DNA of 64,000 nt from Marvania coccoides. Taxonomy: Eukaryota > Chlorophyta > Trebouxiophyceae > Chlorellales > Chlorellaceae. A model generated the notes under the pieces. The model worked only from the letters and a program-made list of their open reading frames with translations, searched no databases and had not been told where the DNA came from. A program made the translations under genes and the position numbers. The stretch covers positions 1 to 64,000 of the forward strand of contig OY978104.1 of the NCBI GenBank assembly GCA_963854735.1. Reading direction: 5' to 3'. This document shows, in pieces, positions 22,245-36,168 of this stretch; within the stretch, counting starts at the first letter, position 1; each line of letters starts with the position of its first letter.

Positions 22245-24486
22245 TTAGACTACCAGCTCTTGCAGGTTCTTTATTTTGTCCAGCAGCGCCACGGTGTCGG
22301 CGGGAAGCGCGGCTTGTATTACCTCCTGGGGCGGAGGTGGAGCCTTGTATCTCTTTTTAACCTGCTTCTTTTGCGTGGCAGCAGGACGGGCTTGCGCTGC
22401 TGGGCCGCCAAAAGGCGCAGCGCTTTTGCTCTCCTCCGTCGCTGCTGCTGCTGCTGCTGCTGCCCCCACGAGCCCCTCGCCCCCGCAGCTGCTCGTCTAC
22501 CTCCATGTATCCCACGTCGCGCCCACGGCGTTGGCAGCAGAGGCAGCGCCAGCTCTTTTCGCAGGCGGGGCGAGCTGCGTTGTCTCCTGGGCAAGCCGCT
22601 TGCCGCCAGCACAAACGCGGGTGGCTGCCCCAGCGCCCTCGCGGAGCTGCTGCTTCCTCTGCGCCAGAGGCACGTCTTCCTCTGCCACCGCGCCAGCCGA
22701 AAAAGAAAAATTCTCAGCACTGCCGCCGCCCCGCTGCTGCGCTGCCGCCGGCTTTCCCCACACCGCAGGTGCTTCCACAGGGATGGATCCACCGCCGCGG
22801 GGCTTCTGCTGCTGCCACTGCCGCTTGCTGTGGTGGTTGTGGATGGTGGTATGTCTGGAGCGTATTTTGTGGGCCTGTTTTCAGACTTTTTGAGTGGCGG
22901 TGACCCCGGCCGACTGCTGCGTGCCCGCCCTGGCGTCTGTGAATTTTTGGAAGGCATGCGAAATTCGACTTGAAATTGATGACCGCCTGTCGCATCTTCA
23001 ACAGGTCCTCCTGCTCGGTGGCCTGGGCCACACAGACGGCGCGGCGAATTGCGAGTTTTAAGAAGACTTCGAGATGGTGGGGGGAGAGCACATCCACGTC
23101 AGCGAGCCCCGAGGTCCTTGAGCTCGCTGAAAAAAAAAAAAAAAAAGAAGAAACAGGGGCATGTATTTAGAATTGTGCAGTGAAAAAACAAGTCAGAGGC
23201 CAGGGATTCAATACAAATAGTGGCTTAAGTCACCTTTGAGGCCCGCAAGCTGCACATCAGAGGTGCTGGCGGGGGCAGAGGCAGGCTGCTGCTGCAGCTG
23301 CTGCTCTAGAAGCTGCAGCTGTCGCTGCCACTGCGCTCCGCACAGCGCCACTTCTTCGGCGCTGACCAAGGCAATGTCTGCCTTGATCTGCGCCTCTAGC
23401 TGCTGCCTCGCCTTCTCAAGCGAGGCCAACAACTCTCGACCCTTTACTAGGAACCGGTCGACCTGGTCAAAGAGCCCGGAAAGGCTTGCTCCTTTGTGGA
23501 GAATGGCCTTTCGCAGCCTCCCGGCGTCAGCTTCTGTGTAGGTTTCACACAGAAGCTGCGCTCCCAGCATGCAGTGGTAGGCAGCATGCAGGGGGTTTAG
23601 CCCCAAGCGGCGTGCTCCTGGCACAGACGCTCTGCGGCATCCACCGCCCCCTGCATGCACATGCCGGCCCCCTTGCCGGCTGCGAGCAGTTTTCCTCGTA
23701 CGTAGTACTCGGAATTTCTGCTTCGCAGCGCGGCCGGCGACAAGGTGGCCAAATCTACATAAATTAAATAGTAACACATATAAGTCAAGGCCGTGCACGC
23801 GTGGCATTACGGCGACAAATTTTAAAGTTTGAAGAGAGAAAGAGCGAAAGAGCGGAAGAGAGATAGAGAGGAGAGAGGAGAGGCCGACACACACCGCAAT
23901 GCACTTGGGCAGTGGCACCCCGGAACGCCGCGCCAGGATGAGCGGGAATGCCAGAGCACGCCGCCGCCGCCGCCTCCACTTCCGCTGCCGCAATGGGTCT
24001 GGCCGCGCCACCACCGCTGGCATTGCCCGGGACGCCTCTAGCAACGCCTCCATCGCCACCTGCAATTAGAGTAGGAACACCATGTGTTGAGAAAAATAGC
24101 AGCAGAAAAACCCATCCCTCAGATTGAAAAATGTACAAAATGGAACCAGAGGGGGGCTGAATTGTAGCGATACGCACAGAATTTAAATATTAGATACACA
24201 ATAGCACGTAGCTTAAAACAGTTATACATTTCTGTGACCCAGTTGTTTTAACTGCGAGATCATTGCCAACAAATCACATACCTGGTTGCCTGTCGCCAAT
24301 GTCTCGCGGTGGTGGCTGGAGGGGCTGCTGCCGGAAGACGAACTGCAAGGCAGAAAGGGCGAGCGTCAGCTTTTGACGACAGGAGGTAAAGGTAAAGAGA
24401 AGAAAGTCGGGCATGACGGCGGTGAGGACAAAGCTCACCCCCTCGGGCACCCCGGCCGTTGGGGTTTGTTCTTGAGCAGATGACAT
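22245..24486 (-). pseudogene. Decayed copy of the poly-Q gene (paralogue of 31616-35396)
   Basis: Exons matching the intact copy can be followed on the minus strand: 24486-24439 (begins ATG, 16 codons, donor GTGAGC), then ~24342-24282 (FVFRQQPLQPPPRD), then the Gly/Ala-rich exon ~24062-23892, then the helical exon 23779-23225. In the helical exon the frame shifts near 23610, after AERLCQEHA, and resumes in another frame at LHAAYHCMLGAQLLCETYTE. The last exon keeps SPHHLEVFLKLAIRRAVCVAQATEQEDLL and then breaks up, with a matching remnant (VALLDKIKNLQELVV) at its end. The polyglutamine segment and the two 5' exons of the intact copy are missing here. Confidence 0.75.
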
Positions 24487-26259
24487 GGTGCACGCAGTGC
24501 TGGAAAGCTCTGTGCAAGGCCAGGAGAAGGGGAACAATCGGTCAAATTTTGAATTTCCCTCTCTTCATTTCTTCATTATTAACCAGCAGCAATGGGGCGC
24601 CAACCTCATGCCATTTCGATCGGGGCTTACCTTGGTGTAGGTAGCTCGCCCTAGCCTGGTCTCCTCGTGCCCAGCAGATGGGCGGCGTCAGAGCGCCCAT
24701 GCGATTCGCTCAAATAACAGCGTTGCTAATAAAAACCTTAAAACCTTAAACCTTAAACCTTAATGGGCGCCCTCGAGGTTTCAGGTTTCAGGTTTTACAT
24801 ATGGTTTGACGTCTACTACCGAGGTTGGTACCGTGGGTTGGAGACGTTACCTTCGCGAGGTTTGCAGGTTTTTTTTCATATAGGTTTGCAGGTTTGGAGG
24901 TTTACCCCTATAGAGAACCGCAAGTCGACGTGCCACAAACCCCGCCACAGTAAGGCAGAGCCCCCCTTCCATCCGTCGGATCAACCTCAGTTCTGGGCTC
25001 TGGCCCCTGCCCCCGAGTCCCCGACGGCGCGACCGACACAAGAAAACAGGTGCAGAGCAGCAAAATACATGTGCAAAAAAAACAGGCACGGGTGCATGCA
25101 GTAATGCAAGGCATGCAGGACGCTCCGGACGGCGAGAACGCGAACCGTTCGGTCAAGTTACACGCTTGGGCAATGCCGGGACGCCCCAGCACCCCTCTCT
25201 TCTACAGTGGTCACTCAACCCTGGCTGTGTGGGAAGTGATGCATCCAAAGTCGTAGTCAAGAGCGTGTACCAAGGCAAGCATGTGCAGCAAGATAGACAA
25301 GCGAAAAGGGAAATGAACAAATTAAATAGAGACATAACCAATACAGTACAGACAATAAAAAAACCAGAACAAATTTCAAGGTTCAATGTCAATCAGTTCA
25401 GCACTTGAATAGTCATGGGCGGCAAATATTTTGCTGTTTCAGCTCGCTCCCCTGTGTGAGCGTCTGAGGGCCTCCTTTTCACAGGATATGATTAAAAGCA
25501 AAATTATAGCTAACCCACTAAAATAACTGTATCAAAATTGCATGCCGGTAGCGGGGTGAAATTGTTGCCGTGAAATCTCGCTTCTTGGAAGTCGGGACAT
25601 TGATCCTAGTAGTTTTTCTGCTCATGTATAGTGGGGGCTGCTATAATGAGGTGTTTTTATGCTAGGGGCCGGCAGGAAGCAGATACAATGCGAGGGTTTG
25701 GGGATCCAATTTGAGCCAAACCAGTGCAGCAATAAGCTCCTGGCTTAATTGTTAGGACCAAGCTTACCGCTCTGCTGTGTGGCCTTTGTTGCCGTCTCTG
25801 TGCAGAGGATAAACCCTCAAATTTGTATTGTATTTGTATTGCGTCAAGCATGCTGCCCCCCCCCCCCCCCCCCCCCCCCCACCCCCATGCTCGCTCTGCC
25901 CATGTCTGTCGCCCCAGGCCAGGTGTTTTCTGAATGGGTGCAGCCGTATCAACTCCAAACAAGCGGGGGCGCGGGGTCCCCGAGGGCTCATGAAAGAAAG
26001 AAAGTTGAAAAAGAAAGGATGCATTAAATTGAAAATTTGCAATGCCGACGCCCATTTCAAAGCGATTTCGCGCCAGTCTTCCAGGAATGGACGCCCTGCC
26101 GCCGCCGCGTCGTCCAGCGCGCCTGCCGCCGCCTGTGCAGCCCTGGAAGAGCCCCATGCGTCAGATTTTGATGGTTTTTTTAGTCTGGTGCCATGCCACG
26201 ACGGTGCAAACCGTTGGCAACGCCCTGCATTTGTGTCCCCGGCGTGCAAAAAGGTTAAA
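24487..26259. other. Duplicated spacer and low-complexity tracts
   Basis: 24540-25300 matches 35490-36770 in patches (notably the blocks around 24930-25040 and 36310-36425), being the upstream flank of the duplicated gene. It holds a degenerate interstitial telomere-like tract at 24731-24763 and a 25-base poly-C at 25856-25880. GC-rich open frames near 25.7-26.3 kb are not supported as genes. Confidence 0.55.
24731..24763. repeat. Interstitial telomere-like tract, CCTTAAA repeats
   Basis: Four consecutive units of ACCTTAAA/CCTTAAA, one base different from the CCCTAAA telomere unit, at the edge of the duplicated segment. Confidence 0.6.
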
Positions 26260-26428
26260 CGACCACGGTAGGACTCGAACCTACAACCTCCTGATAACAC
26301 ACGATATAAATCGTAGAAGATGACGCAGCTTTGTGATGATAGACGTTGCCGTCGATCACAGGTGATTGTCAAGTTCTAGATGAACACAGATCGTAGTCAG
26401 ACGCGCTGTCCAATTGCGCCACGCGGCC
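26260..26428 (-). tRNA. tRNA-Arg (ACG) with a 95-base intron
   Basis: On the minus strand the cloverleaf is complete: acceptor GGCCGCG/CGTGGTC (two G-U pairs), D-arm GCGC...GCGC, anticodon stem TCTGA/TCAGG, T-arm GTAGG-TTCGAGT-CCTAC, discriminator G. The loop reads CT-ACG-A, then an intron (26296-26390) at the canonical position after base 37, then A. Anticodon ACG reads arginine CGU. A box (TGGCGCAATTGG) and B box (GGTTCGAGTCC) are present, and a T5 run follows the 3' end as Pol III terminator. The intron is much longer than the usual 10-30 bases. Confidence 0.9.
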
Positions 26429-27292
26429 AAATCGATCAAACGGCGTGAGCGCATGCTCTCTGCTCGTCAGGTTCGTTCTCAGGCGGGTTACCAACCGCTA
26501 GACTGAAATTTGCCGTAAACGGCAGAATTCAATCCATAGGGGGACCCACCGTAAACATATTCGCTGGTACTCGAACTCGGAACCGGCCCGCCACACGAAA
26601 GACCGATTTTCTTGTCTCGTACACATTTTTTGCCTGATCATACATACATCGCACAAGCATTCACAGTTTTATACTTTCAAACCCAAGGTTGCAAAATACA
26701 TATACAAAAGAAAGCTATTTTCGGGGCTGTTCTCGTCGCCAAACCAGAGTTTCGATCGAAAATTTCCACCCCACCGCCTTCTTTTGAAGGCTACGTTGCC
26801 CGCCGGCCGGCCTACAAAGCCCCGGTTCCATGGTTATCTATCAAAAGAAACTCCTGCAAAACTTCACGGCCTTTCTCACCAAATTTCCAAAGAGTAACTC
26901 TTAGAGTTATAAACGTTCTTTCGTGTGGGTGGTAACGGTACGTCGGAATGTTTTGACCCGCCTGACTTAGGTAGAAAAGTCAGGCGAAACCCGCCTGACC
27001 CCGCCTGTTTGGCGAAGCCCAGCACTGGGGCGGAGCCCCATAGAACACTTTATGAGGCGCGAAGGCCTCTCAGCAACGTTCCAAAATAAAAGAGTCTTCC
27101 CTATCGCCCATGTTATTCTACAACTTTCATTTAACAGCAACAAGGAACCATTTCTGCGTATCCAGCATGGCTTTCAGCCACAGAGGCTAATGTGAGTTTG
27201 TGATCATAACATCTCTGTCGCACCAAACCCTCCTGCAATCATAAAGCCACTTCTTCTGGCGAAGTGAAATATGACTATTGCATTTCAGCAGC
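26429..27292. other. Spacer with GC hairpins
   Basis: No gene supported. Short stem-loops made of GGCGAAGCCC-like words cluster at 26957-27040; a similar word occurs at 22031-22047. Confidence 0.45.
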
Positions 27293-28885
27293 ATGAAAAT
27301 GAAAAACGCAAAAAGCGTGACTAAAGGGATACTCGCGGGGAGACCCCTGCTTCGTTATTTGCACCGGTACCGCACGCGTACGCTGCTTTAAAATCGCCGC
27401 TGATCGCCGCTTGGTCTGCTCGCACACCTGCCGCAATGCCGCATTTTAATTAACAGTTAACTCGGGGAAATAACTCGAGGCTGAGTCAGCCTGGATCCGG
27501 AGGATCGCTGGAGCGGCCATCCTGACAGCGCCGTCGCTGAGCAGGTGGGGCTCCGTGTGGGGGACTGGCCATAGGGCGGCGATGGCCAGAGATGAAGAGG
27601 AATGGAAGAAGCGCTGGTGGTGCCCTGGCGCTGGGGACGAACTGTGGACGGAGCCGCTGGCGGGCTGTTGGAGGGAAGAGCGGGTGGAGGGCCGGAGAAA
27701 GGGTCGACGAGATGGGGAGGGGCCGCCAGGTCCCTCGCAGTGGCGGCGGTGGGGGTGATGGCTTGGGCGGGGTGTTGCTGACGGGCCAGGGCTCGCTGCG
27801 ACATAATCGAGATATTGGTGCTGATCGTTGACTGGCAAAGGCTCTGGGCAAGCCGCTGAGCGTCTCTACGGGGGATGCGGCAGGCATCAGTATAGTCGAA
27901 GAAATTGTTAGGTAAGGCGCCGGAGTGGCTGCAGCCAAGAGAAAATGGAATGACGGCGCCCCAGCCCTGGGCCTGCAGGGCCTGACAGAGAGTGGCATGT
28001 TGGGCTAACTTACCTCGCTGGTGATCATGTAGGTTAAGATCTGAGGTGTGGAACCATTCCAGGAGGAGGATCACGTGGGAAGCGCGGTCAGCAGGCGCTA
28101 CCTGGGCGGCGGCAGCGTTGCGAGGCAGCGTTGGAATGGCGAAAATATCGGGCCTGGAGGTTGCGGCCGGTATGATCCACGATGGCAGCGTGTACCGCCC
28201 CTCGCTGTGCCCCTCAGCGTCGGCGTACAGGAGGCAATCATTAGCGGCGGAGATGGCGGTGGCTATTTGGTGGACAGCGTCACCATGGCGCTGACAGTAG
28301 CGGCCTTTGTAGGTAGGGCATGAACCTAGGGCATGAGGAAGGGTTTCAACTGCGTTATATTGGCAATTGGGGCATTTATCAGACTGTGGTGCACTGGGCG
28401 TTGGGGTGTTTGTGTTCCGAGGTTTTCTCTGAAATCTGCTCCTGTGTTTTGCCAGGTAGACCTGGTCCAGGCGGAACTTCAAGGCCCAGGCCGCCTTTCA
28501 TTGGGGGAAGGTCGGGCTCCATGGATGGGTGAGGGGAAATGGAAGGAAGGAGGATGAGGAGACCGAGCGGCGTTGGGCGGTGACGATCGGCTTGAGCATG
28601 ACAGAGTTGATGGTGGAGGCCAGCCGGATTTGGAAGATTTTCCTCGCGTGTTTCTTGATTGGGCCCTTGACAGAGTCTGCGCGCTGCCATCTGGCGCGGC
28701 TGGTCACTGCTGGGCCGGAGACGGCGGCCAGGTGGGACACCCATGCTGTGCCCTCAAAGGGCACCGCGGAGCGGGTGTCGGTAAACAGCGGGACTGGTGG
28801 CGAGGGAGGTGCACCAGAGGTGGGAGGAGCTGTAGGTGGGGCCGTTGAGGCAGCGCCAGCGCGGGCAGCATGGCAAAGCAAAGCC
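27293..28885 (-). mobile_element. LINE fragment: zinc finger and restriction-like endonuclease of a non-LTR retrotransposon
   Basis: The minus-strand frame 28482-27457 carries the C-terminal part of an R2/CRE-type LINE: CPNCQYNAVETLPHALGSC followed by RYCQRH (the CCHC finger after reverse transcriptase), then SRPDIFAI (R/KPD motif) and LLLEWFHTSDLN...RGKLAQHATL...GWGAVIPFSLG, the restriction-like endonuclease core. Upstream coding sequence (to ~28880) is in other frames, so it has frameshifts or a stop (TGA near 28497). The 3' side ends in an ATTTTC-type tail at 27293-27310. The reverse transcriptase itself is not present. Confidence 0.82.
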
Positions 28886-28891
28886 GCGTTG

Positions 28892-29699
28892 AGGTAGCGC
28901 CTGCTGACCGCGCTTCCCACGTGATCCTCCTCCTGGAATGGTTCCACACCTCAGATCTTAACCTACATGATCACCAGCGAGGTAAGTTAGCCCAACATGC
29001 CACTCTCTGTCAGGCCCTGCAGGCCCAGGGCTGGGGCGCCGTCATTCCATTTTCTCTTGGCTGCAGCCACTCCGGCGCCTTACCTAACAATTTCTTCGAC
29101 TATACTGATGCCTGCCGTATCCCCCGTAGAGACGCTCAGCGGCTTGCCCAGAGCCTTTGCCAGTCAACGATTAGCACCAATATCTCGATTATGTCGCAGC
29201 GAGCCCTGGCCCGTCAGCAACACCCCGCCCAAGCCATCACCCCCACCGCCGCCACTGCGAGGGACCTGGCGGCCCCTCCCCATCTCGTCGACCCTTTCTC
29301 CGGCCCTCCACCCGCTCTTCCCTCCAACAGCCCGCCAGCGGCTCCGTCCACAGTTCGTCCCCAGCGCCAGGGCACCACCAGCGCTTCTTCCAATCCTCGT
29401 CCCCATATCTCTGGCCATCGTCGCCCTATGGCCACCCCCCCAAATGTAGCCCCACCTGCACAGCGACGGCGCTGTATGGATGGCCGCTCCAGCGATCCTC
29501 CGGATCCAGGCTGAATCAGCCTCGAGTTATTTCCCCCAAGTTCACTGTACATAAATGCGGCATTGCGGCAGGTGTGCGAGCAGAGCAAGCAGCGATCAGC
29601 GGCGTTTTTACAGCAGCGTGCGGTGCATTTAACGGAGCAGGGGTCTCCTCGGAGTATCCCTTTAGCCACGCTTTTTGCGTTTTTCATTTTCATTTTCAT
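28892..29699 (+). mobile_element. 5'-truncated LINE copy, plus strand
   Basis: Plus-strand frame to 29514 repeats the endonuclease half of the element (from VAPADRASHV onward), then a 3' untranslated part and a (CATTTT)n tail at 29682-29699. It starts abruptly at 28892, as expected of 5' truncation during target-primed insertion. A short frame difference lies near 29390, where the left copy reads differently. Confidence 0.8.
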
Positions 29700-29761
29700 T
29701 TAATAATGTACACACTGCTGTTTATTTATTGAAGGCACTGCCGTGGTGGATGAGACTGGCT

Positions 29762-30003
29762 TCTCTTGGGACTTCACCAGCACCCGCGATTCCGAGATTG
29801 AGTCCTGGTCGCGCTGAACAGCACCGTCCTTGGCTGCCGGGTGCGCATGGCGCTGAGAATCGCCGACTTCCTGCGCAACCGGCAGCCAAGGACGGTGCTG
29901 TTCAGCGCGACCAGGACCTTGCGGTGGCTATCCAATAGGCCGATCATGATTTCGAGCACATGCTCAATCTCGGAATCGCGGGTGCTGGTGAAGTCCCAAG
30001 AGA
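29762..30003. repeat. Asymmetric fold-back of an exon fragment
   Basis: Order is A (29762-29802), B (29803-29840), loop, B' (29879-29916), C (29917-29962), A' (29963-30003). A/A' (41 bp) and B/B' (38 bp) are inverted copies. C exists only on the right arm. Read on the minus strand the right arm gives SWDFTSTRDSEIEHVLEIM, a protein-like sequence. Confidence 0.88.
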
Positions 30004-30005
30004 CG

Positions 30006-30720
30006 GCGCGCGCTGCGGCTGTCAGGTGGCGTCGTCGCCACCGACAAATACCCGTCCGAAGCCAAGGGGGTTGCCAATGCAGCATGGCTGTCGCATCCAC
30101 ACGGTGACCACATGGACATGCTTACCGCTGTTCTGAGGGACGACTTGCGGCTCGATGAGGAGGGTGTAGCGCACCCCCCGCTCATTTACGTGAACCGTGG
30201 CCTGTACAACGCGATGGACCCCGCCAAGGGCGACATGGGCATCTGCTGGAACATGCGCAAGCCCCCCATTCCATATTCGCGCTTCCGCCCTGTGGACTAT
30301 GGCGTTGAGTTCACAATGGAGGGTATTAAAAATGCAATATTCATGATGCTGTCGCACTCGCAGTGCCGGGCCGGCAACATCATGAATATTGCATTATTAA
30401 CACCATCCATTGTGAACTCAACGCCATATTCCACGGGGCGGAAGCGCGAATATAGAATGGGGGGCTTGCGCATGTTCCAGCAAGTGCCCATGTCGCCCTT
30501 AGCGGGGTCCATCGCGTTGTGGAGGCCACGGTTAACGTAGATGAGCGGGGGGTGCGCTACACCCTCCTCATCGAGCCTCGAGTCGTCCCTTAGAACAGCG
30601 GTAAGCATGTTCGTGTGGTCACCGTGTGGATGTGACAGCCATGCTGCACTGGCAACCCCCTTGGCTTCTGACGGGTAGTTATCGGTGGCGACGACGCCAC
30701 CTGACAGCCGCAGCGCGCGC
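30006..30720. repeat. Fold-back of the metallo-beta-lactamase-like exon, 343-bp arms
   Basis: Arm 30006-30348 recurs inverted at 30378-30720 with about one difference per 20 bases, around a 29-base loop. It is the same exon region that is folded back at 17937-18640. Confidence 0.9.
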
Positions 30721-31082
30721 CGCGGGTCGTTCACAAAGCTGGGGCGCGCGTTCTGCTCCGCGCTCTCTCTCCCCGCGGCCGCCTCCTCGTCGAATTTTGA
30801 GGCGCCAGGCGGCACCTTCGCCAGCAAGGCGATGAGCTCTGCGTGCTGAGCAGGCGGCAAATCCGCAGAGCTCGCCGTAGAGCGCTGTAGCCCCTGAACA
30901 TACCGCTTGATCTGAATGGTTTTGGTGATACCATTCAGATTTAAATAGGCTGGGAACCGCTCGCCGGACTCTGGGAGGTCATATCTCATGAAGCCCTCAA
31001 TGATTTCGCTCAGGTTGCTGCGCAACTTCTTGGCACGATCTTGAAAGGCCGAGTGCTCCCAAAAGAAGACCAGGGCTTGCTT
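30297..31082 (-). pseudogene. Exon with HxHxDH (metallo-beta-lactamase-like) motif
   Basis: Acceptor TTGCAG precedes 31082. The frame then runs ~262 codons in phase 0: a helical segment (AFQDRAKKLRSNLSEIIEGF), a linker, LSGG, then AWLSHPHGDHTN with the HxHxDH pattern. At ~30380 the reading enters the inverted arm and ends in antisense sequence, so the natural C-terminus is lost. It lies downstream of the poly-Q gene on the same strand and in a compatible phase, so it may once have been that gene's last exon(s). The enzyme fold call rests on one motif. Confidence 0.5.
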
Positions 31083-31602
31083 CTGCAACAATAAATAAAT
31101 AAATAATGTGTGTGTGTGTGTATGGGGGGGGGGGGGGGGGGGAGGGGGTAGAAAGGTAAAATTCACAAACTAGAAAATAAAAGTTTTTTTTTCATATGCC
31201 CGCCAAGCACCGAGGATATTAAGTCTCAATCTTATTTTTCAACAAAAATAAAAATTAAAGAGACACCAGGGGGAGGACGCCCTATAGTAGTTGCATGTTT
31301 CTACTCAAAGGTTTCCCATCGTCCAGTCACTTGATGAGTGTACCACAATCTGAGACCGATTCCAATTCTCCTGTAGATTGTGGCTCAGCCTATATAAGGA
31401 CTCCTATAGTAGGTGCTCAGTTCCTACTCAAAGGTTTCCCTCGTCCAAATATTTTACCACACCAAAGATATTCCCAATCTTCTATTGATGGTGGTGTTGG
31501 GTTAACATATCAAAGTTGGTCCAGAAATTTACAAGTTTTTAATTTAAAAAATAAATAAAATCAAACCAGCTATAAAATAAGATGTTATTTTACCGTGAGA
31601 AG
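31083..31602. other. Probable intron/spacer with tandem duplication and G tract
   Basis: A GT microsatellite (31107-31120) adjoins a 19-base G tract (31124-31142). Two related ~100-base blocks (about 31278-31385 and 31397-31497) share CTACTCAAAGGTTTCCC and TCCCAAT/TTCCAATTC words. No ORF of note. Confidence 0.55.
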
Positions 31603-31615
31603 CGGAATGTCGACG

Positions 31616-35396
<3,781 letters not shown>

Positions 35397-35877
35397 GGCT
35401 TTTAACGGGTAGCGTGGGAATCTGAAGGCATGGAGGCGACAGTACGGGTGAGAACAGGTGACGGGGAATGTGAGTAGAGTCGGTGTTGTTGGTTAAATTT
35501 TGAATTTCCCCTCTTCATTTGGTTTATTAATCAGCGGCATGGAGGCAACAACCGCATCGATCAGGGCTTACCTCTTTGTATCTCTCTAGCTGCGATGCGC
35601 CTGCAAGGGGTTGGGAAATCGGAGAATTTTGTGAGAAAGGGAGGTAAGAATCAAGGCAGCAGCCACGTCTGGAGCATGCAGCGTAGCAGCGGCTCGGAAT
35701 CAACGCGTAGCTCACCAGAAAAATATAAAACTGGAAATGAGGGGGGCGGGAGGTGAAAGGAGGCTGCATTCATTTTCTTCCAACCAAGTCGAGACGAAAA
35801 ACGAGAAAAAGCCATGCAAGGGGCAGCAGTGCCGGCATTGCGTTTAATTCACACGATGATATGCGCGCTGGGAGGGC

Positions 35878-36168
35878 ATGGGACCGGACTACAGCCTGAT
35901 CGTTCAGGGTGCCATTCAAAAATATATTCAGCCAGCTGCTGGCTGTAACGTGCTGCTATCGCCGACCTTTTCTCCTCTCGCAGCCGCAAATTACGCGTTG
36001 ATACACAATTTAGAGGCGCTGGAGCTGCCCCGCCACGGGTGCAGGCAATTTCGGAGGCTCGTGGAATATGAGTTGGCGCAGCGCCCCATGGGGCGCATGT
36101 ACACCAGAGGTGTGCCAATAAACAAGCTAAAAGAGCGCATGCAAGTAACGGCAGGCCTCTTCCATTAA
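35878..36168 (+). CDS. Hypothetical 96-residue protein
   Basis: ATG to TAA, 96 codons, mixed composition without low complexity (starts MGPDYSLIVQGAIQKYIQP). It occurs only beside the intact copy of the duplicated segment. No domain recognised; it could be a chance frame or one exon. Confidence 0.3.
   Translation: MGPDYSLIVQGAIQKYIQPAAGCNVLLSPTFSPLAAANYALIHNLEALELPRHGCRQFRRLVEYELAQRPMGRMYTRGVPINKLKERMQVTAGLFH

Larger units (their letters stand above)
27293..29699. repeat. Long inverted repeat of LINE sequence, 788-bp spacer
   Basis: Left arm 27293-28103 and right arm 28892-29699 are reverse complements with scattered differences. Each arm ends outward in the same ATTTTC-repeat LINE tail. 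The two copies therefore lie head to head. Confidence 0.9.

Noticed and set aside
26455..26600. tRNA-like words, considered as a second or permuted tRNA
   Set aside because: A TTCGAGT loop is present but its flanks do not pair, and the would-be acceptor strands do not match in normal or permuted order.
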